Both the position numbers and the translations under genes were made by a program. Under the pieces are notes generated by a model. That model made no database searches. It had not been told where the DNA came from and saw only the letters and a program-made list of their open reading frames with translations. From Vibrionales bacterium SWAT-3 (GTDB lineage Bacteria > Pseudomonadota > Gammaproteobacteria > Enterobacterales > Vibrionaceae), in assembly GCA_000169995.1 (NCBI GenBank), contig AAZW01000033.1, forward strand, positions 1-54,268: a DNA stretch of 54,268 nucleotides, read 5' to 3'. This document shows, piece by piece, positions 25,332 through 33,941 of the stretch; position 1 is the first letter of the stretch, and each line of letters starts with the position of its first letter.

Positions 25332-26527
25332 GCCTTTGCAAACGTTGCATGCCACGACTTACCAGACTTGCTCCCCAACACGAATAGCGCAGGAACAATC
25401 AGGAACATTTGTAGCGCAATCATCTCTTGTGACGTTACATCAAGACGCTGCATGGTACCAACAAGTAGCCCAGAACCACTCATTTGGAATAAACCTAATA
25501 GCGCTGCGGCTGTACCCGCACGGTCACCAAATGGTTCCAACGCTTTACCCGCAGCCGCACCTAGAATCCAAGCAAAGCCAACAGATGATAAGAAGATAGG
25601 AAGCATGAATGCGATTGGAGTCGCATGCTCTGCCAGCACCAACATGATCACGCCTGCTAAACCTAGCATTGAGATACCAACCACCAGAGCTTTATAGGTA
25701 CCAAAGCGGTCCATAAATTTAGGTGCCGTAAACGCTGCCGCGATGTTAATCACTGCATTCACTCCAAACCAGAAGGTAAACTCTTTCATGGTTAAGCCAA
25801 GGTTCTCCATCAACACAACCGGTGCCGAGGTTACATAAGCGAGGATCACTGCCATCGCCATCAAACACAGAGTTGCGTGAAATAGGAATGAAGGTGTTTT
25901 TAATACTGACCAGTAGCGCTCTAGTTTGAACACCGCTACCTTTTCCGTCACCGGGTTCGATTCTTTCATTCGGAAGAATAAGATAGTACCGACAACGACA
26001 GCGAAGCATGCCATAAAGCTAAAGTTCGAACGCCAGCCAAATTGATGAGTTAACCAAGCGCCAAGAATCGGTGCCAATGCAGGAATAAAGCAAATAGCGC
26101 CATTAAGGTAGCTGATCATGCGGCCACTCTTCTCTGGACCAAATAGATCGCGAACCGTTGCAAAGGCTGCCACAGAAGTCGCACAAGCTCCTAAGCCTTG
26201 TAGCAGCCGAGCTATTAGCATCATATCAATCGATTGAGCTGCCCACGCCAAGCAAGCACTCAATGCATAGATACTAACACCTCCCAATGCAACGGTTCGA
26301 CGTCCTAGCTTATCCGCCAAAGGGCCGGCAAATAGTTGGCCGACACCCATAGCAAACAAAAACCAAGTGATCGTATCTTGTGCTAATGCATGTTCCACGT
26401 GAAACGCTGTCGAAATCTGTGGCAGAGCTGGTAGGTAGATATCAATAGCCAAAGGGCTAAAAAGAACCAGCATTGCCAATAAAGCAACCTGCAGTTTACT
26501 AGGGGTTGGAAGCGCGTTAGAAGGCAC
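25310..26527 (-). CDS. MFS multidrug transporter (Bcr/CflA type), 3' end altered by the IS
   Basis: Twelve-helix major-facilitator exporter of the drug:H+ antiporter-1 group. Seen: FSPLAIDIYLPALPQISTAF in helix 1, the motif A loop LADKLGRRTVALGG, LLQGLGACATSVAAFATVRDLF (motif C region) and GAWLTHQFGWRSNF. The GTG at 26527, with GGAGA 5 bases before it, gives the family's short N-terminus (405 residues). An ATG at 26593 has no ribosome site. The IS replaced the original ending FAKA-stop with FAKA plus KGGIEL, a six-residue extension, so the transporter should still work. Divergent from a LysR gene, its likely regulator. Confidence 0.88.
   Translation of the reverse strand: MPSNALPTPSKLQVALLAMLVLFSPLAIDIYLPALPQISTAFHVEHALAQDTITWFLFAMGVGQLFAGPLADKLGRRTVALGGVSIYALSACLAWAAQSIDMMLIARLLQGLGACATSVAAFATVRDLFGPEKSGRMISYLNGAICFIPALAPILGAWLTHQFGWRSNFSFMACFAVVVGTILFFRMKESNPVTEKVAVFKLERYWSVLKTPSFLFHATLCLMAMAVILAYVTSAPVVLMENLGLTMKEFTFWFGVNAVINIAAAFTAPKFMDRFGTYKALVVGISMLGLAGVIMLVLAEHATPIAFMLPIFLSSVGFAWILGAAAGKALEPFGDRAGTAAALLGLFQMSGSGLLVGTMQRLDVTSQEMIALQMFLIVPALFVLGSKSGKSWHATFAKAKGGIEL
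26391..26406. promoter_or_regulatory. parS-like ParB site 1 (15 of 16)
   Basis: TGTTCCACGTGAAACG differs only in the last base from the chromosomal parS consensus TGTTNCACGTGAAACA. It lies inside the MFS gene, where it encodes FHVEH. Two further parS sites follow within 7 kb. Confidence 0.75.
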
Positions 26528-26628
26528 AAGATTCTCCGGATGAGTTAATTTAGGTGCATAATAACCAACTAAAGATATGAACAAAAATGGCATATAATCA
26601 TTAGCATTATTCCAATAAGGAAACTCAC

Positions 26629-27570
26629 ATGAATATCGAGAAACTATCGCGCCTCGACCTCAATCTACTGGTTTGCTTGCAGGTGCTAATGGAAGAACTG
26701 AGCGTTACGCGCACTGCGCATCGATTGTGCCTGAGCCAATCAGCCGTGAGTAAGTCATTGGCCAAACTTCGCGAGCAATTTAATGACCCTCTTTTTACGC
26801 GAAGTGCACACGGCCTGCGCCCGACACCCAAAGCGGTATTCCTTAAGCCACGGCTAGAAACACTGATCAATCAACTTGATGTACTTACCCAACCCGAGAC
26901 TTTCATTCCCAATAACAGTGACCACAGCTTTCACATTGCAGCGGTTGAAAGTGTCTACCCGTTGATTCTTCCTCACTTCTTACCAGCGATCTTTCGCCAA
27001 GCGCCGAAGGTAAATATCAACACTCACGCTTGGACAGAGCAAACCTTTAAGAAGTTACAACTTGGTGAGTTAGACATCGGCCTCACAGGCAAAGACATCG
27101 ACATCAACGACGCGCGTTTAACCATGCTGCCGCCAGATGATATCTGCGAACAAGAGATCTACCGTGACGCGCAGATGTGTGTATTGAGGCGCAACCATCC
27201 CGCTTTAAGTGGTCAATGGGATTTAGAAACCTATCTAGCGCAGCGCCATGTTCAAGTAAGGTGTGACGGTAACGATCGCTGGCTACTCGACTACAAGTTG
27301 GCAGACCTCGGCCATCAACGCGACATCGCTATTTCTGTTCCTGACTTCAACAGTGCCGCAAGCCTGTGCACCTATACTGATTTTGTATTTACCGCACCAA
27401 GCCACTTCACCCACCTTGTTGCCAAACAGCTCGACTTAGTGGTTGTGCCTCTGCCAATGGAATTTCCACCAATGGCATACACTCTGTTTTGGCACCGTGA
27501 TAGAGAAAACGACCCTGCCTTAACTTGGCTGCGAGATATCATCAAAGAAAAAACTCTGCACCTCAGATAA
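26629..27570 (+). CDS. LysR-family transcriptional regulator
   Basis: The 313-residue protein has the N-terminal winged helix (LSRLDLNLLVCLQVLMEELSVTRTAHRLCLSQSAVSKSLAKLREQF) and a periplasmic-binding-protein-like effector domain. Its start is 35 bases from the 5' end of the longest MFS frame and about 100 from its preferred GTG, an arrangement in which LysR proteins usually control the divergent gene. AAGGAAAC precedes the ATG. The effector is not known. Confidence 0.9.
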   Translation: MNIEKLSRLDLNLLVCLQVLMEELSVTRTAHRLCLSQSAVSKSLAKLREQFNDPLFTRSAHGLRPTPKAVFLKPRLETLINQLDVLTQPETFIPNNSDHSFHIAAVESVYPLILPHFLPAIFRQAPKVNINTHAWTEQTFKKLQLGELDIGLTGKDIDINDARLTMLPPDDICEQEIYRDAQMCVLRRNHPALSGQWDLETYLAQRHVQVRCDGNDRWLLDYKLADLGHQRDIAISVPDFNSAASLCTYTDFVFTAPSHFTHLVAKQLDLVVVPLPMEFPPMAYTLFWHRDRENDPALTWLRDIIKEKTLHLR

Positions 27571-27692
27571 AAATGGCGTACAGCATTTGCAGCAAACGAA
27601 CAAAAGCGCTAGCTTATTGACCTAATAAGTCCCCTCACAGGTATATCGGCTGTGAGTGTTAACAAGGACCCTAACAATAAGGATAAACACAG

Positions 27693-29483
27693 ATGCACAA
27701 TATCACTGCGGAACGCGTTACTGCGGTTCGAGCTTGGCTTGAAGCAAACCACTTAGATGCTGTTATCATTCCACATGAAGACGAGTACCTAGGTGAATAC
27801 GTTCCAGCTCACAACGAGCGACTTCACTGGCTAACCGGTTTCACTGGTTCTGCAGGTGCGGCTGTTATCACTCGCGAAAACGCGGCTATTTTTGTTGATG
27901 GTCGCTATACCGTTCAGGTTCGCAAACAAGTACCTGGTGAGCTATTTGAGTATCGCCACCTTATTGAAGAACCAGCTTTAGATTGGATCATAAATTCACT
28001 AGCGCAAGGCAGTAAAGTTGCGTTTGACCCACGCATGCACACAGCCGCTTGGTTGAAAGGCGCACAAGCTAAACTGGCTGATAAAGTAGAACTTACCACA
28101 TTAACAGTAAACCCGATTGATGAGCTTTGGTCTGATCGCCCTACACCTGTTGTATCTGATGTTCGCCTCATGGCAACAGACGCCGTTGGCCAATCAAGTG
28201 AAAGCAAACGTGCTGAAATTGCTGGTCTACTAAAAGCGAAAGGTGCTGATGCCGCTATCCTTACCGAACTGGATTCAATCTGCTGGTTACTGAACATTCG
28301 TGGTTTAGACGTATCTCGCCTACCAGTCGTGTTATCTAATGCCATCATTCACGCCGATGAAAGTGTCGATTTCTTCTTAGACCCAGCTCGTATCCCTGCA
28401 GGCTTTGAAGCACACGTTGATAATGGTATTCGTGTTTCTCACCCATCTGAGCTTGAAGCCCGCCTTCAATCTTTAGAAGGTAAGAATGTGTCAGTTGATT
28501 CAGGCACAAGCAATGCTTGGTACACGCTTGTTCTACAAAACGCCGGTGCTCATATCATTGAAGCCGCTGACCCATGCCTAATGCCAAAAGCCGCTAAGAA
28601 CGAAACTGAAATTGCAGGCATGAAAGCGTGTCACATTCGTGATGGCGTGGCGATGGCAAAATTCCTATCTTGGATTGATGCAGAAGTGGCGCAAGGTAAC
28701 CTACATAACGAAGCGGTATTAGCTGACAAAGTACAGTCATTCCGCGAGCAAGATCCAACCCTGATGGACCTAAGTTTCGACACAATTTCAGCGGCAGGCG
28801 GAAACGCAGCCATGTGTCACTACAACCATGAGAACCAGCCTGAGCCAGGTCAGTTAGAAATGAATACTCTGTACCTAGTGGATTCAGGCGGTCAGTACCT
28901 AGATGGCACAACAGACATCACACGTACTATCGCAATTGGCCAGCCAAGCGAAGAGATGATTCAACAGTTCACTCTTGCACTTAAGGGTCACATCGGTATT
29001 GCACGCGCACGCTTCCCACAAGGTACTCGTGGTTTCCAACTGGATGTCCTAGCGCGCCAGCACTTATGGGCAGAAGGCTTCGACTATGACCACGGTACTG
29101 GTCACGGTGTTGGCCACTTCCTAAGTGTTCATGAAGGTCCGCAAAGCATCTCTAAAAAGCTGATCGACGTACCTCTTGCTGAAGGTATGGTGTTATCAAA
29201 TGAGCCGGGTTACTACCGTGCCGATAAGTTTGGTATCCGTATCGAAAACTTAGAGCTGGTTGTTGAGCTTCCAACTCAAGGTGACTTCTCAGTGCTAACG
29301 TTTGAATCGCTAACACGTTGCCCTATCGACAAGCGCAACATCAACGTTGACCTACTGACACGTCCGGAACTTGCATGGCTAAACGATTACCACCAAAAAG
29401 TGTGGAACGATGTTAGCCCACTAGTTGAAGGTGATACGTTAGAGTGGCTACGCCAAGCAACAACGCCACTAGCTCACGCTTAG
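27693..29483 (+). CDS. Aminopeptidase P family protein (Xaa-Pro aminopeptidase, M24B)
   Basis: A 596-residue cytoplasmic metallopeptidase that removes N-terminal residues preceding proline. Two creatinase-like N-terminal domains (VPAHNERLHWLTGFTGSAG; ILTELDSICWLLNIRG) precede the pita-bread catalytic domain. The dinuclear metal ligands can be read: D in YLVDSGGQYLDGTTDITRT (two), H in GTGHGVGHFLSVHEGP, E in LSNEPGYY and E in GIRIENLELV. The 596-residue three-domain form is the long aminopeptidase P found in Vibrio and eukaryotes, unlike E. coli PepP (441 residues). AAGGAT precedes the ATG. Confidence 0.94.
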   Translation: MHNITAERVTAVRAWLEANHLDAVIIPHEDEYLGEYVPAHNERLHWLTGFTGSAGAAVITRENAAIFVDGRYTVQVRKQVPGELFEYRHLIEEPALDWIINSLAQGSKVAFDPRMHTAAWLKGAQAKLADKVELTTLTVNPIDELWSDRPTPVVSDVRLMATDAVGQSSESKRAEIAGLLKAKGADAAILTELDSICWLLNIRGLDVSRLPVVLSNAIIHADESVDFFLDPARIPAGFEAHVDNGIRVSHPSELEARLQSLEGKNVSVDSGTSNAWYTLVLQNAGAHIIEAADPCLMPKAAKNETEIAGMKACHIRDGVAMAKFLSWIDAEVAQGNLHNEAVLADKVQSFREQDPTLMDLSFDTISAAGGNAAMCHYNHENQPEPGQLEMNTLYLVDSGGQYLDGTTDITRTIAIGQPSEEMIQQFTLALKGHIGIARARFPQGTRGFQLDVLARQHLWAEGFDYDHGTGHGVGHFLSVHEGPQSISKKLIDVPLAEGMVLSNEPGYYRADKFGIRIENLELVVELPTQGDFSVLTFESLTRCPIDKRNINVDLLTRPELAWLNDYHQKVWNDVSPLVEGDTLEWLRQATTPLAHA

Positions 29484-29537
29484 TGCCTAACTAGATAGGC
29501 AACTTAGTCAAACCAGTTTAGCTAAGTTAGATACGAT

Positions 29538-29567
29538 AACGGCTACCTTTTGGTAGCCGTTTTTATT
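29538..29567 (+). terminator. Terminator after the aminopeptidase gene
   Basis: AACGGCTACC and GGTAGCCGTTTTTATT pair across a TTTT loop and end in a T-run. On the opposite strand it may also stop thiamine-operon readthrough. Confidence 0.85.
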
Positions 29568-29587
29568 TGTCGATATCACATCACTGA

Positions 29588-29603
29588 TGTTTCACGTGGA
29601 ACA
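29588..29603. promoter_or_regulatory. parS ParB site 2
   Basis: TGTTTCACGTGGAACA matches the parS consensus; its complement is TGTTCCACGTGAAACA, the exact sequence of many chromosomal parS sites. It is the only one of the three that is intergenic, between the aminopeptidase gene and thiH. Confidence 0.88.
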
Positions 29604-29617
29604 TTAGCCAAGATGTT

Positions 29618-29780
29618 ATACCAAACTGGATAAGTAGGTGATCAGATAATTGCGCAGGAAAAATCGCTTAGAGCAAGGCAGAGATTGCAGCTAGCTAGTT
29701 GGCCTATCTACAAAATCTATAACGATGCTATCAGCGATTTTAACTAGCAAGAATGTCCAGATACTTATTTAGATTGGTAT
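29618..29780. repeat. Imperfect palindromic intergenic repeat (MITE-like)
   Basis: About 163 bases with inverted ends (ATACCAAACTGGATAAGTA and, as complement, ATACCAATCTAAATAAGTA). Inner arms AAAATCGCT and AGCGATTTT and a central AGCTAGCT can fold into one long hairpin. It has no coding capacity and abuts the thiH stop codon. The ends resemble the non-autonomous repeats scattered through Vibrio, Photobacterium and Shewanella genomes. This is from memory; copy number cannot be checked here. Confidence 0.6.
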
Positions 29781-29783
29781 TAG

Positions 29784-30896
29784 TTAGCCTGAATAAGCGC
29801 TATGCCAATCTCGCCATACCGGGTCAAACCCACGTTGACGAATCATAGCCTCAACATCAGCTGCGCTTCTTTCATCACTTATCTCGAACTGCTCAAGCTC
29901 TTCCTCACCTGAAGCATAACCACCAGGTTGAGTTTTTGACGCGGCAGACATGCTAGTAATACCTAATGGCAAAACGTTATCGCGGAACGTTGCTGACTCA
30001 CGAGTCGAAAGAGACAACTCAACTTCAGGGTTTAATAATCGATAGGCACAGATAAGTTGTACCAACTGCTTATCAGTCATAATCGATTTAGGCTGCAAAC
30101 CACCCTCACACGGACGAAGACGTGGGAATGAAATCGAGTAACGTGTTTGCCAATAAGTACGCTCAAGATAGTCTAAGTGAGCGGCCACGAAGAAGCAGTC
30201 GGTACGCCAATCTTCCAAGCCAATCAAAGCGCCAATACCGATCTTATCAATACCCGCTTTTGCCAAACGATCGGGCGTTTCGAGCCGGTATTCAAAATCC
30301 ATTTTATTGCCACGCAAGTGGTGTTCCGCGTAGGTACTTGGGCTATAAGTTTCTTGGTAAACCATCACCGCATCTAATCCGAGAGTTTTAAGCTCTGCGT
30401 AGTCATCTTGATCAAGCGGCTGCACTTCCATCGCAAGATAGTTAAATTGTGCCTTAATATTTGGTAGCACTTCACGGAAGTACTTCATCCCGACCTTGGA
30501 TTCATGTTCACCAGTCACCAACAACACGCTATCGAACTTCATCTTTTTGATGGCCGCGCTCTCGGCATCAATTTCATCTAAGGTTAATGTACGACGCTTG
30601 ATCCGGTTCTCCATCGAGAAGCCACAATACGTACACGCATTCGCGCACAAGTTAGATAGATACAAAGGAATATAAAGCGACATCGTGTTGCCAAATCGCT
30701 TACGTGTTAGAGCCAACGATTGTTGTGCCATCTGCTCTAAGTAAGGTTCTGCCGCTGGAGAGATCAAAGCCTTAAAGTCTTCTAAGTCACGTTTAGGTTT
30801 ACTCAGAGCACGTTCAACATCCGCTGCCGTTTTACTGAAGATCGACATACCAATGTCATCCCAGTTGAGTTGTTTAAATCGATCAACAAACGTCAT
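29784..30896 (-). CDS. thiH: 2-iminoacetate synthase ThiH
   Basis: Radical SAM enzyme that cleaves tyrosine to p-cresol and dehydroglycine, the glycine-derived part of the thiazole ring. The [4Fe-4S]-binding cysteines are in NACTYCGFS with the first in SNLCANAC, the CxxxCxxC motif near residue 85. The C-terminal region has LPLGITSMSAASKTQPGGYA. The 370-residue length is normal. It is the last gene of the thiamine operon, 7 bases after thiG; a palindromic repeat follows its stop codon. Confidence 0.97.
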   Translation of the reverse strand: MTFVDRFKQLNWDDIGMSIFSKTAADVERALSKPKRDLEDFKALISPAAEPYLEQMAQQSLALTRKRFGNTMSLYIPLYLSNLCANACTYCGFSMENRIKRRTLTLDEIDAESAAIKKMKFDSVLLVTGEHESKVGMKYFREVLPNIKAQFNYLAMEVQPLDQDDYAELKTLGLDAVMVYQETYSPSTYAEHHLRGNKMDFEYRLETPDRLAKAGIDKIGIGALIGLEDWRTDCFFVAAHLDYLERTYWQTRYSISFPRLRPCEGGLQPKSIMTDKQLVQLICAYRLLNPEVELSLSTRESATFRDNVLPLGITSMSAASKTQPGGYASGEEELEQFEISDERSAADVEAMIRQRGFDPVWRDWHSAYSG

Positions 30897-30903
30897 GGCA
30901 ATA

Positions 30904-31668
30904 CTACTCGTCTAGGAATGAGGTTAACGGGCTGGAAGCAACCGCATGAGATACCTGACCAGCGAGACCTGCAAGGTAAGCCATACGCCCCGCTTCCACT
31001 GCCAACTTAAAGGCAATCGCCATTTCAACTGGCTGTTGAGAAGCAGCAATCGCGGTATTCACGAGCACAGCGTCAGCACCCATTTCCATTGCACGCGCCG
31101 CATGTGAAGGCGCACCAATACCCGCATCTACAATCACAGGGACGTTAGCTTGGTCGATAATGATCTCTAAGAAGTCGGCTGAAGCGATTCCCTTATTAGA
31201 ACCAATCGGTGCACCAAGCGGCATCACAGCAGCACAACCCACCTCTTCTAGGCGCTTACACAAAACAGGGTCAGCATGGCAATAAGGCAAAACAACAAAG
31301 CCATCTTTTACCAGTTGCTCAGCCGCGTTAAGTGTCTCGATTGGGTCTGGCATCAAGTATTTTGGATCTGGGTGAATCTCAAGTTTAAGCCAGTTAGTGC
31401 CAAGCGCTTCACGAGCTAAATGTGCGGCAAAAACCGCATCCTTCGCGCTATTCGCGCCAGAGGTATTCGGAAGTAGATTTACGCCGGCATCAATAATGGG
31501 CTGTAAAATATCGTCTTGCTCAGAACGAATATCGACTCTCTTCAGTGCCATGGTTGCCAGTTGAGAACCTGAAGCTTCGATAGCACTCGCCATCAAATGC
31601 TTGTTGGCGAACTTGCCTGTGCCAGTGAACAGTCGTGATTGGAATGTTTTATCTGCGATGGTTAACAT
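30904..31668 (-). CDS. thiG: Thiazole synthase ThiG
   Basis: TIM-barrel enzyme that joins deoxyxylulose phosphate, dehydroglycine and the ThiS thiocarboxylate into the thiazole phosphate. Recognised by LFTGTGKFANKHLMASAIEASGS, the LLPNTSGANSAKDAVF loop and VIVDAGIGAPSHAARAMEMGADAVLVNTAIA, the phosphate site. 254 residues; 2 bases after thiS, so co-translated. Confidence 0.97.
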   Translation of the reverse strand: MLTIADKTFQSRLFTGTGKFANKHLMASAIEASGSQLATMALKRVDIRSEQDDILQPIIDAGVNLLPNTSGANSAKDAVFAAHLAREALGTNWLKLEIHPDPKYLMPDPIETLNAAEQLVKDGFVVLPYCHADPVLCKRLEEVGCAAVMPLGAPIGSNKGIASADFLEIIIDQANVPVIVDAGIGAPSHAARAMEMGADAVLVNTAIAASQQPVEMAIAFKLAVEAGRMAYLAGLAGQVSHAVASSPLTSFLDE

Positions 31669-31670
31669 GG

Positions 31671-31880
31671 TTAGCCCCCTGCAATAGCTTGAAAAAGAGA
31701 GATAGAATCGCCTTCATTGACGATAGTTTGTTGCCACTGGCTACGCGGGACAACCGCATTATTGATAGCGAATACACACCCTAAATCCGGTAGCGAAAGC
31801 GAATGAATAATATCTGCAAGAGAAGATGATTGCGCGACCTGCTCTGGTTGCTCGTTTATTGAAATAGTTATGTTGCTCAT
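31671..31880 (-). CDS. thiS: Sulfur carrier protein ThiS
   Basis: A 69-residue ubiquitin-like carrier whose C-terminal Gly-Gly (QAIAGG) is adenylated by ThiF and converted to a thiocarboxylate, the sulfur donor for ThiG. It overlaps the end of thiF by 4 bases. Confidence 0.94.
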   Translation of the reverse strand: MSNITISINEQPEQVAQSSSLADIIHSLSLPDLGCVFAINNAVVPRSQWQQTIVNEGDSISLFQAIAGG

Positions 31881-32659
31881 AGTGCTTCTTCTTCTAAATT
31901 ATTGGTCACTGACGAATTGCACACCGAACATTCGATATCTTGCGTAACCATTAGGTTTTGCCAGTTCATAGTCTTACCGTCGAACAGCTTGAGCTGATGT
32001 GTCGCCACTTGAAACTCGCCACTGCTAATGCGCTGAATAGCAGCAAGAGCTTGGAGGTTTCCAATAGTCCCGACCACTGGCCCAATGATGCCACTATAAC
32101 TACAACGCGTTGTTTGTGGATGGTGGTCAAACGGGAAAAGACAGTGGTAACACCCCTGCTGGTTTTGATAATCGAAGACAACAAACTGACCTTTCCAACC
32201 AATTGCGGAGCCTGATATCAATGGTGTGTTAGCCTCGAAACACGCATGGTTAACTTGCTGGCGTGTGGCGAAGTTGTCGGTACAGTCCAACACAACATCA
32301 GCTAGCATCACTTCAAGCTTTAACTGGCTTTCGGCCATTCGCTTGTCGATGGTCCTAACTTGGCTTCTACCATTTAACTCACTCAGTTGTAGTTTCAATG
32401 CATCGACTTTAGCTGTACCAAGATCGCTTTCTTTGAACGCGACCTGTCGTTGTAGATTGGATGAGTCGACACAATCGTCATCAACCAACACGATTTTGCC
32501 GATGCCAGACGCTGCTAGATAAAGAGCGGCAGCATTCCCCAAACCACCACAACCAATCACTAACACATGACCGTTTAGTTGATTTCGTTGTCCTTGTTCA
32601 CCAATTTCAGGCAATGCGATTTGGCGTTGATAGCGTACAAATTCAAAGTCACTCAGCAT
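31877..32659 (-). CDS. thiF: ThiS adenylyltransferase ThiF
   Basis: E1-like enzyme that adenylates the ThiS C-terminus. Seen: the ATP-binding glycine loop VIGCGGLGNAAALYLA, VDDDCVDSSNLQRQVAF, the DCTDNFATR segment and two zinc CxxC pairs (CYHC and CSVC). 260 residues, overlapping thiE by 11 bases and thiS by 4. MoeB is the alternative, but the operon settles it. Confidence 0.96.
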   Translation of the reverse strand: MLSDFEFVRYQRQIALPEIGEQGQRNQLNGHVLVIGCGGLGNAAALYLAASGIGKIVLVDDDCVDSSNLQRQVAFKESDLGTAKVDALKLQLSELNGRSQVRTIDKRMAESQLKLEVMLADVVLDCTDNFATRQQVNHACFEANTPLISGSAIGWKGQFVVFDYQNQQGCYHCLFPFDHHPQTTRCSYSGIIGPVVGTIGNLQALAAIQRISSGEFQVATHQLKLFDGKTMNWQNLMVTQDIECSVCNSSVTNNLEEEAL

Positions 32660-33941
32660 GACTTAACTCCTGACGAACCTCTTCAGTAACGGTTGAAGAG
32701 TTGCCATTCATAAGAGCTTCGAAAAACTCAATAACCGCTTTTGGATCTTCCGCCAACGTAATTGCACGCACTACCGCGAGGCTCGAGACACCACAATCCC
32801 ATACCTGCTCTGCCGTCGATTGGTCAATCCCACCAATAGCCACGGTCGGATAACCGACAAGTTCTTCACTGTATGGAATGGTATCGATAAGCTGCTGGTA
32901 AAGAGCTAAACGCACTAGACCTTGTGGCTTTGATGGCATCTGCTTCGTGGTGGTTGGGAAGATATGTCCTAACGCGATGTAACTAGGATTTATTTGGACG
33001 ATGCGTAGCAACTCATAGTAACCATGTGTCGATAGACCTATCTTGATACCCGCTTTACTCAACTGTGAGAGGTTCGATTCTTCAATATCTTCTTGACCCA
33101 AATGCACACCAAAAGCGCCATGTTTGAGTGCAAGTTGCCAATAGTCATTGATAAAAACCTGAGCGTTATGTTCTCGACCAAGTTCGATCGACCGTGCGAC
33201 TTGTTGCTCTAAGTCAGCTTGCTGAGGGTTCTTGATTCGCAGTTGTACCGTATTAATTCCAAGCTTAAGGAGCCTTTCAATCCACTCAACATCATCGACA
33301 ACGGGGTACAGCCCGAGGCTTTTCTTAGTCAAATCAGGGAATGAAAGTGACGTTCCTTGATGGGCCCAGCCAACACTAATGCCTAAACGCTTGTCTTCTA
33401 AAACCGGAGTTGGAAACTCTTGGTAGTGGCTTGGCCATGTTCCACGTGAAACATTAGACGCAGCGCGTGCGAGAACCAGTGCATCTTCTAATGGAAAATC
33501 TAGAGCCAATAGCATTAGTAACCACGCAAAGTGATGGCGGCTATCTATGGCTTGATGATCGGGGTTAATACTTTTAATAGCTCGATTAGCGTTTAAGTGT
33601 GACCAAATATCTAACACGGCAGCGTCATTGGTTACCCCAACGTATATCGTATTAGAGTATTGCGCTAAAGCATCGCGAACATCTGCCAGCGATAACGGCT
33701 CGTCATAACTCACAATATGGTCAAACGAGCCTAGCTGCTCCGCTTCAACTGATACGACATCAGAAGCAAAGCCAATAGTAAGTGAGTGTTGAGAATCAAC
33801 GATAGAGAAGTATTGAGTTGGGCTGACACCCAACTCAACTGCATCAGTTGCTAAGCCTTGTCGCTTAGCAACCAATAGACAGTGTTGAACCTCTCCCGTT
33901 AACTCAATATATTGAGATGGGATCAGAATTTTCACTGTCAT
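32649..33941 (-). CDS. thiE: Thiamine-phosphate synthase ThiE with an N-terminal extension
   Basis: The 430-residue protein is twice the usual ThiE length. The C-terminal half (from about residue 210, GLYPVVDDVEWIERLLKLGINTVQLRIKN) is a complete ThiE barrel that couples HMP-PP to thiazole phosphate: FINDYWQLALKHGAFGVHLGQED, GLSTHGYYELL, YIALGHIFPTTTK and VAIGGID. The first 200 residues have a weak likeness to a ribokinase/ThiD fold (FPLEDALVLARAASNVSRG looks like the end of HMP-P kinase) but lack its anion-hole and catalytic motifs, so they look like a degenerate kinase domain. No thiD gene lies in this operon. A parS site is embedded in the join between the two halves. Confidence 0.93.
   Translation of the reverse strand: MTVKILIPSQYIELTGEVQHCLLVAKRQGLATDAVELGVSPTQYFSIVDSQHSLTIGFASDVVSVEAEQLGSFDHIVSYDEPLSLADVRDALAQYSNTIYVGVTNDAAVLDIWSHLNANRAIKSINPDHQAIDSRHHFAWLLMLLALDFPLEDALVLARAASNVSRGTWPSHYQEFPTPVLEDKRLGISVGWAHQGTSLSFPDLTKKSLGLYPVVDDVEWIERLLKLGINTVQLRIKNPQQADLEQQVARSIELGREHNAQVFINDYWQLALKHGAFGVHLGQEDIEESNLSQLSKAGIKIGLSTHGYYELLRIVQINPSYIALGHIFPTTTKQMPSKPQGLVRLALYQQLIDTIPYSEELVGYPTVAIGGIDQSTAEQVWDCGVSSLAVVRAITLAEDPKAVIEFFEALMNGNSSTVTEEVRQELSHAE
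33438..33453. promoter_or_regulatory. parS ParB site 3
   Basis: TGTTCCACGTGAAACA is a perfect chromosomal parS sequence. It lies within thiE and on the coding strand spells codons for VSRGT in the inter-domain region. Confidence 0.9.
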
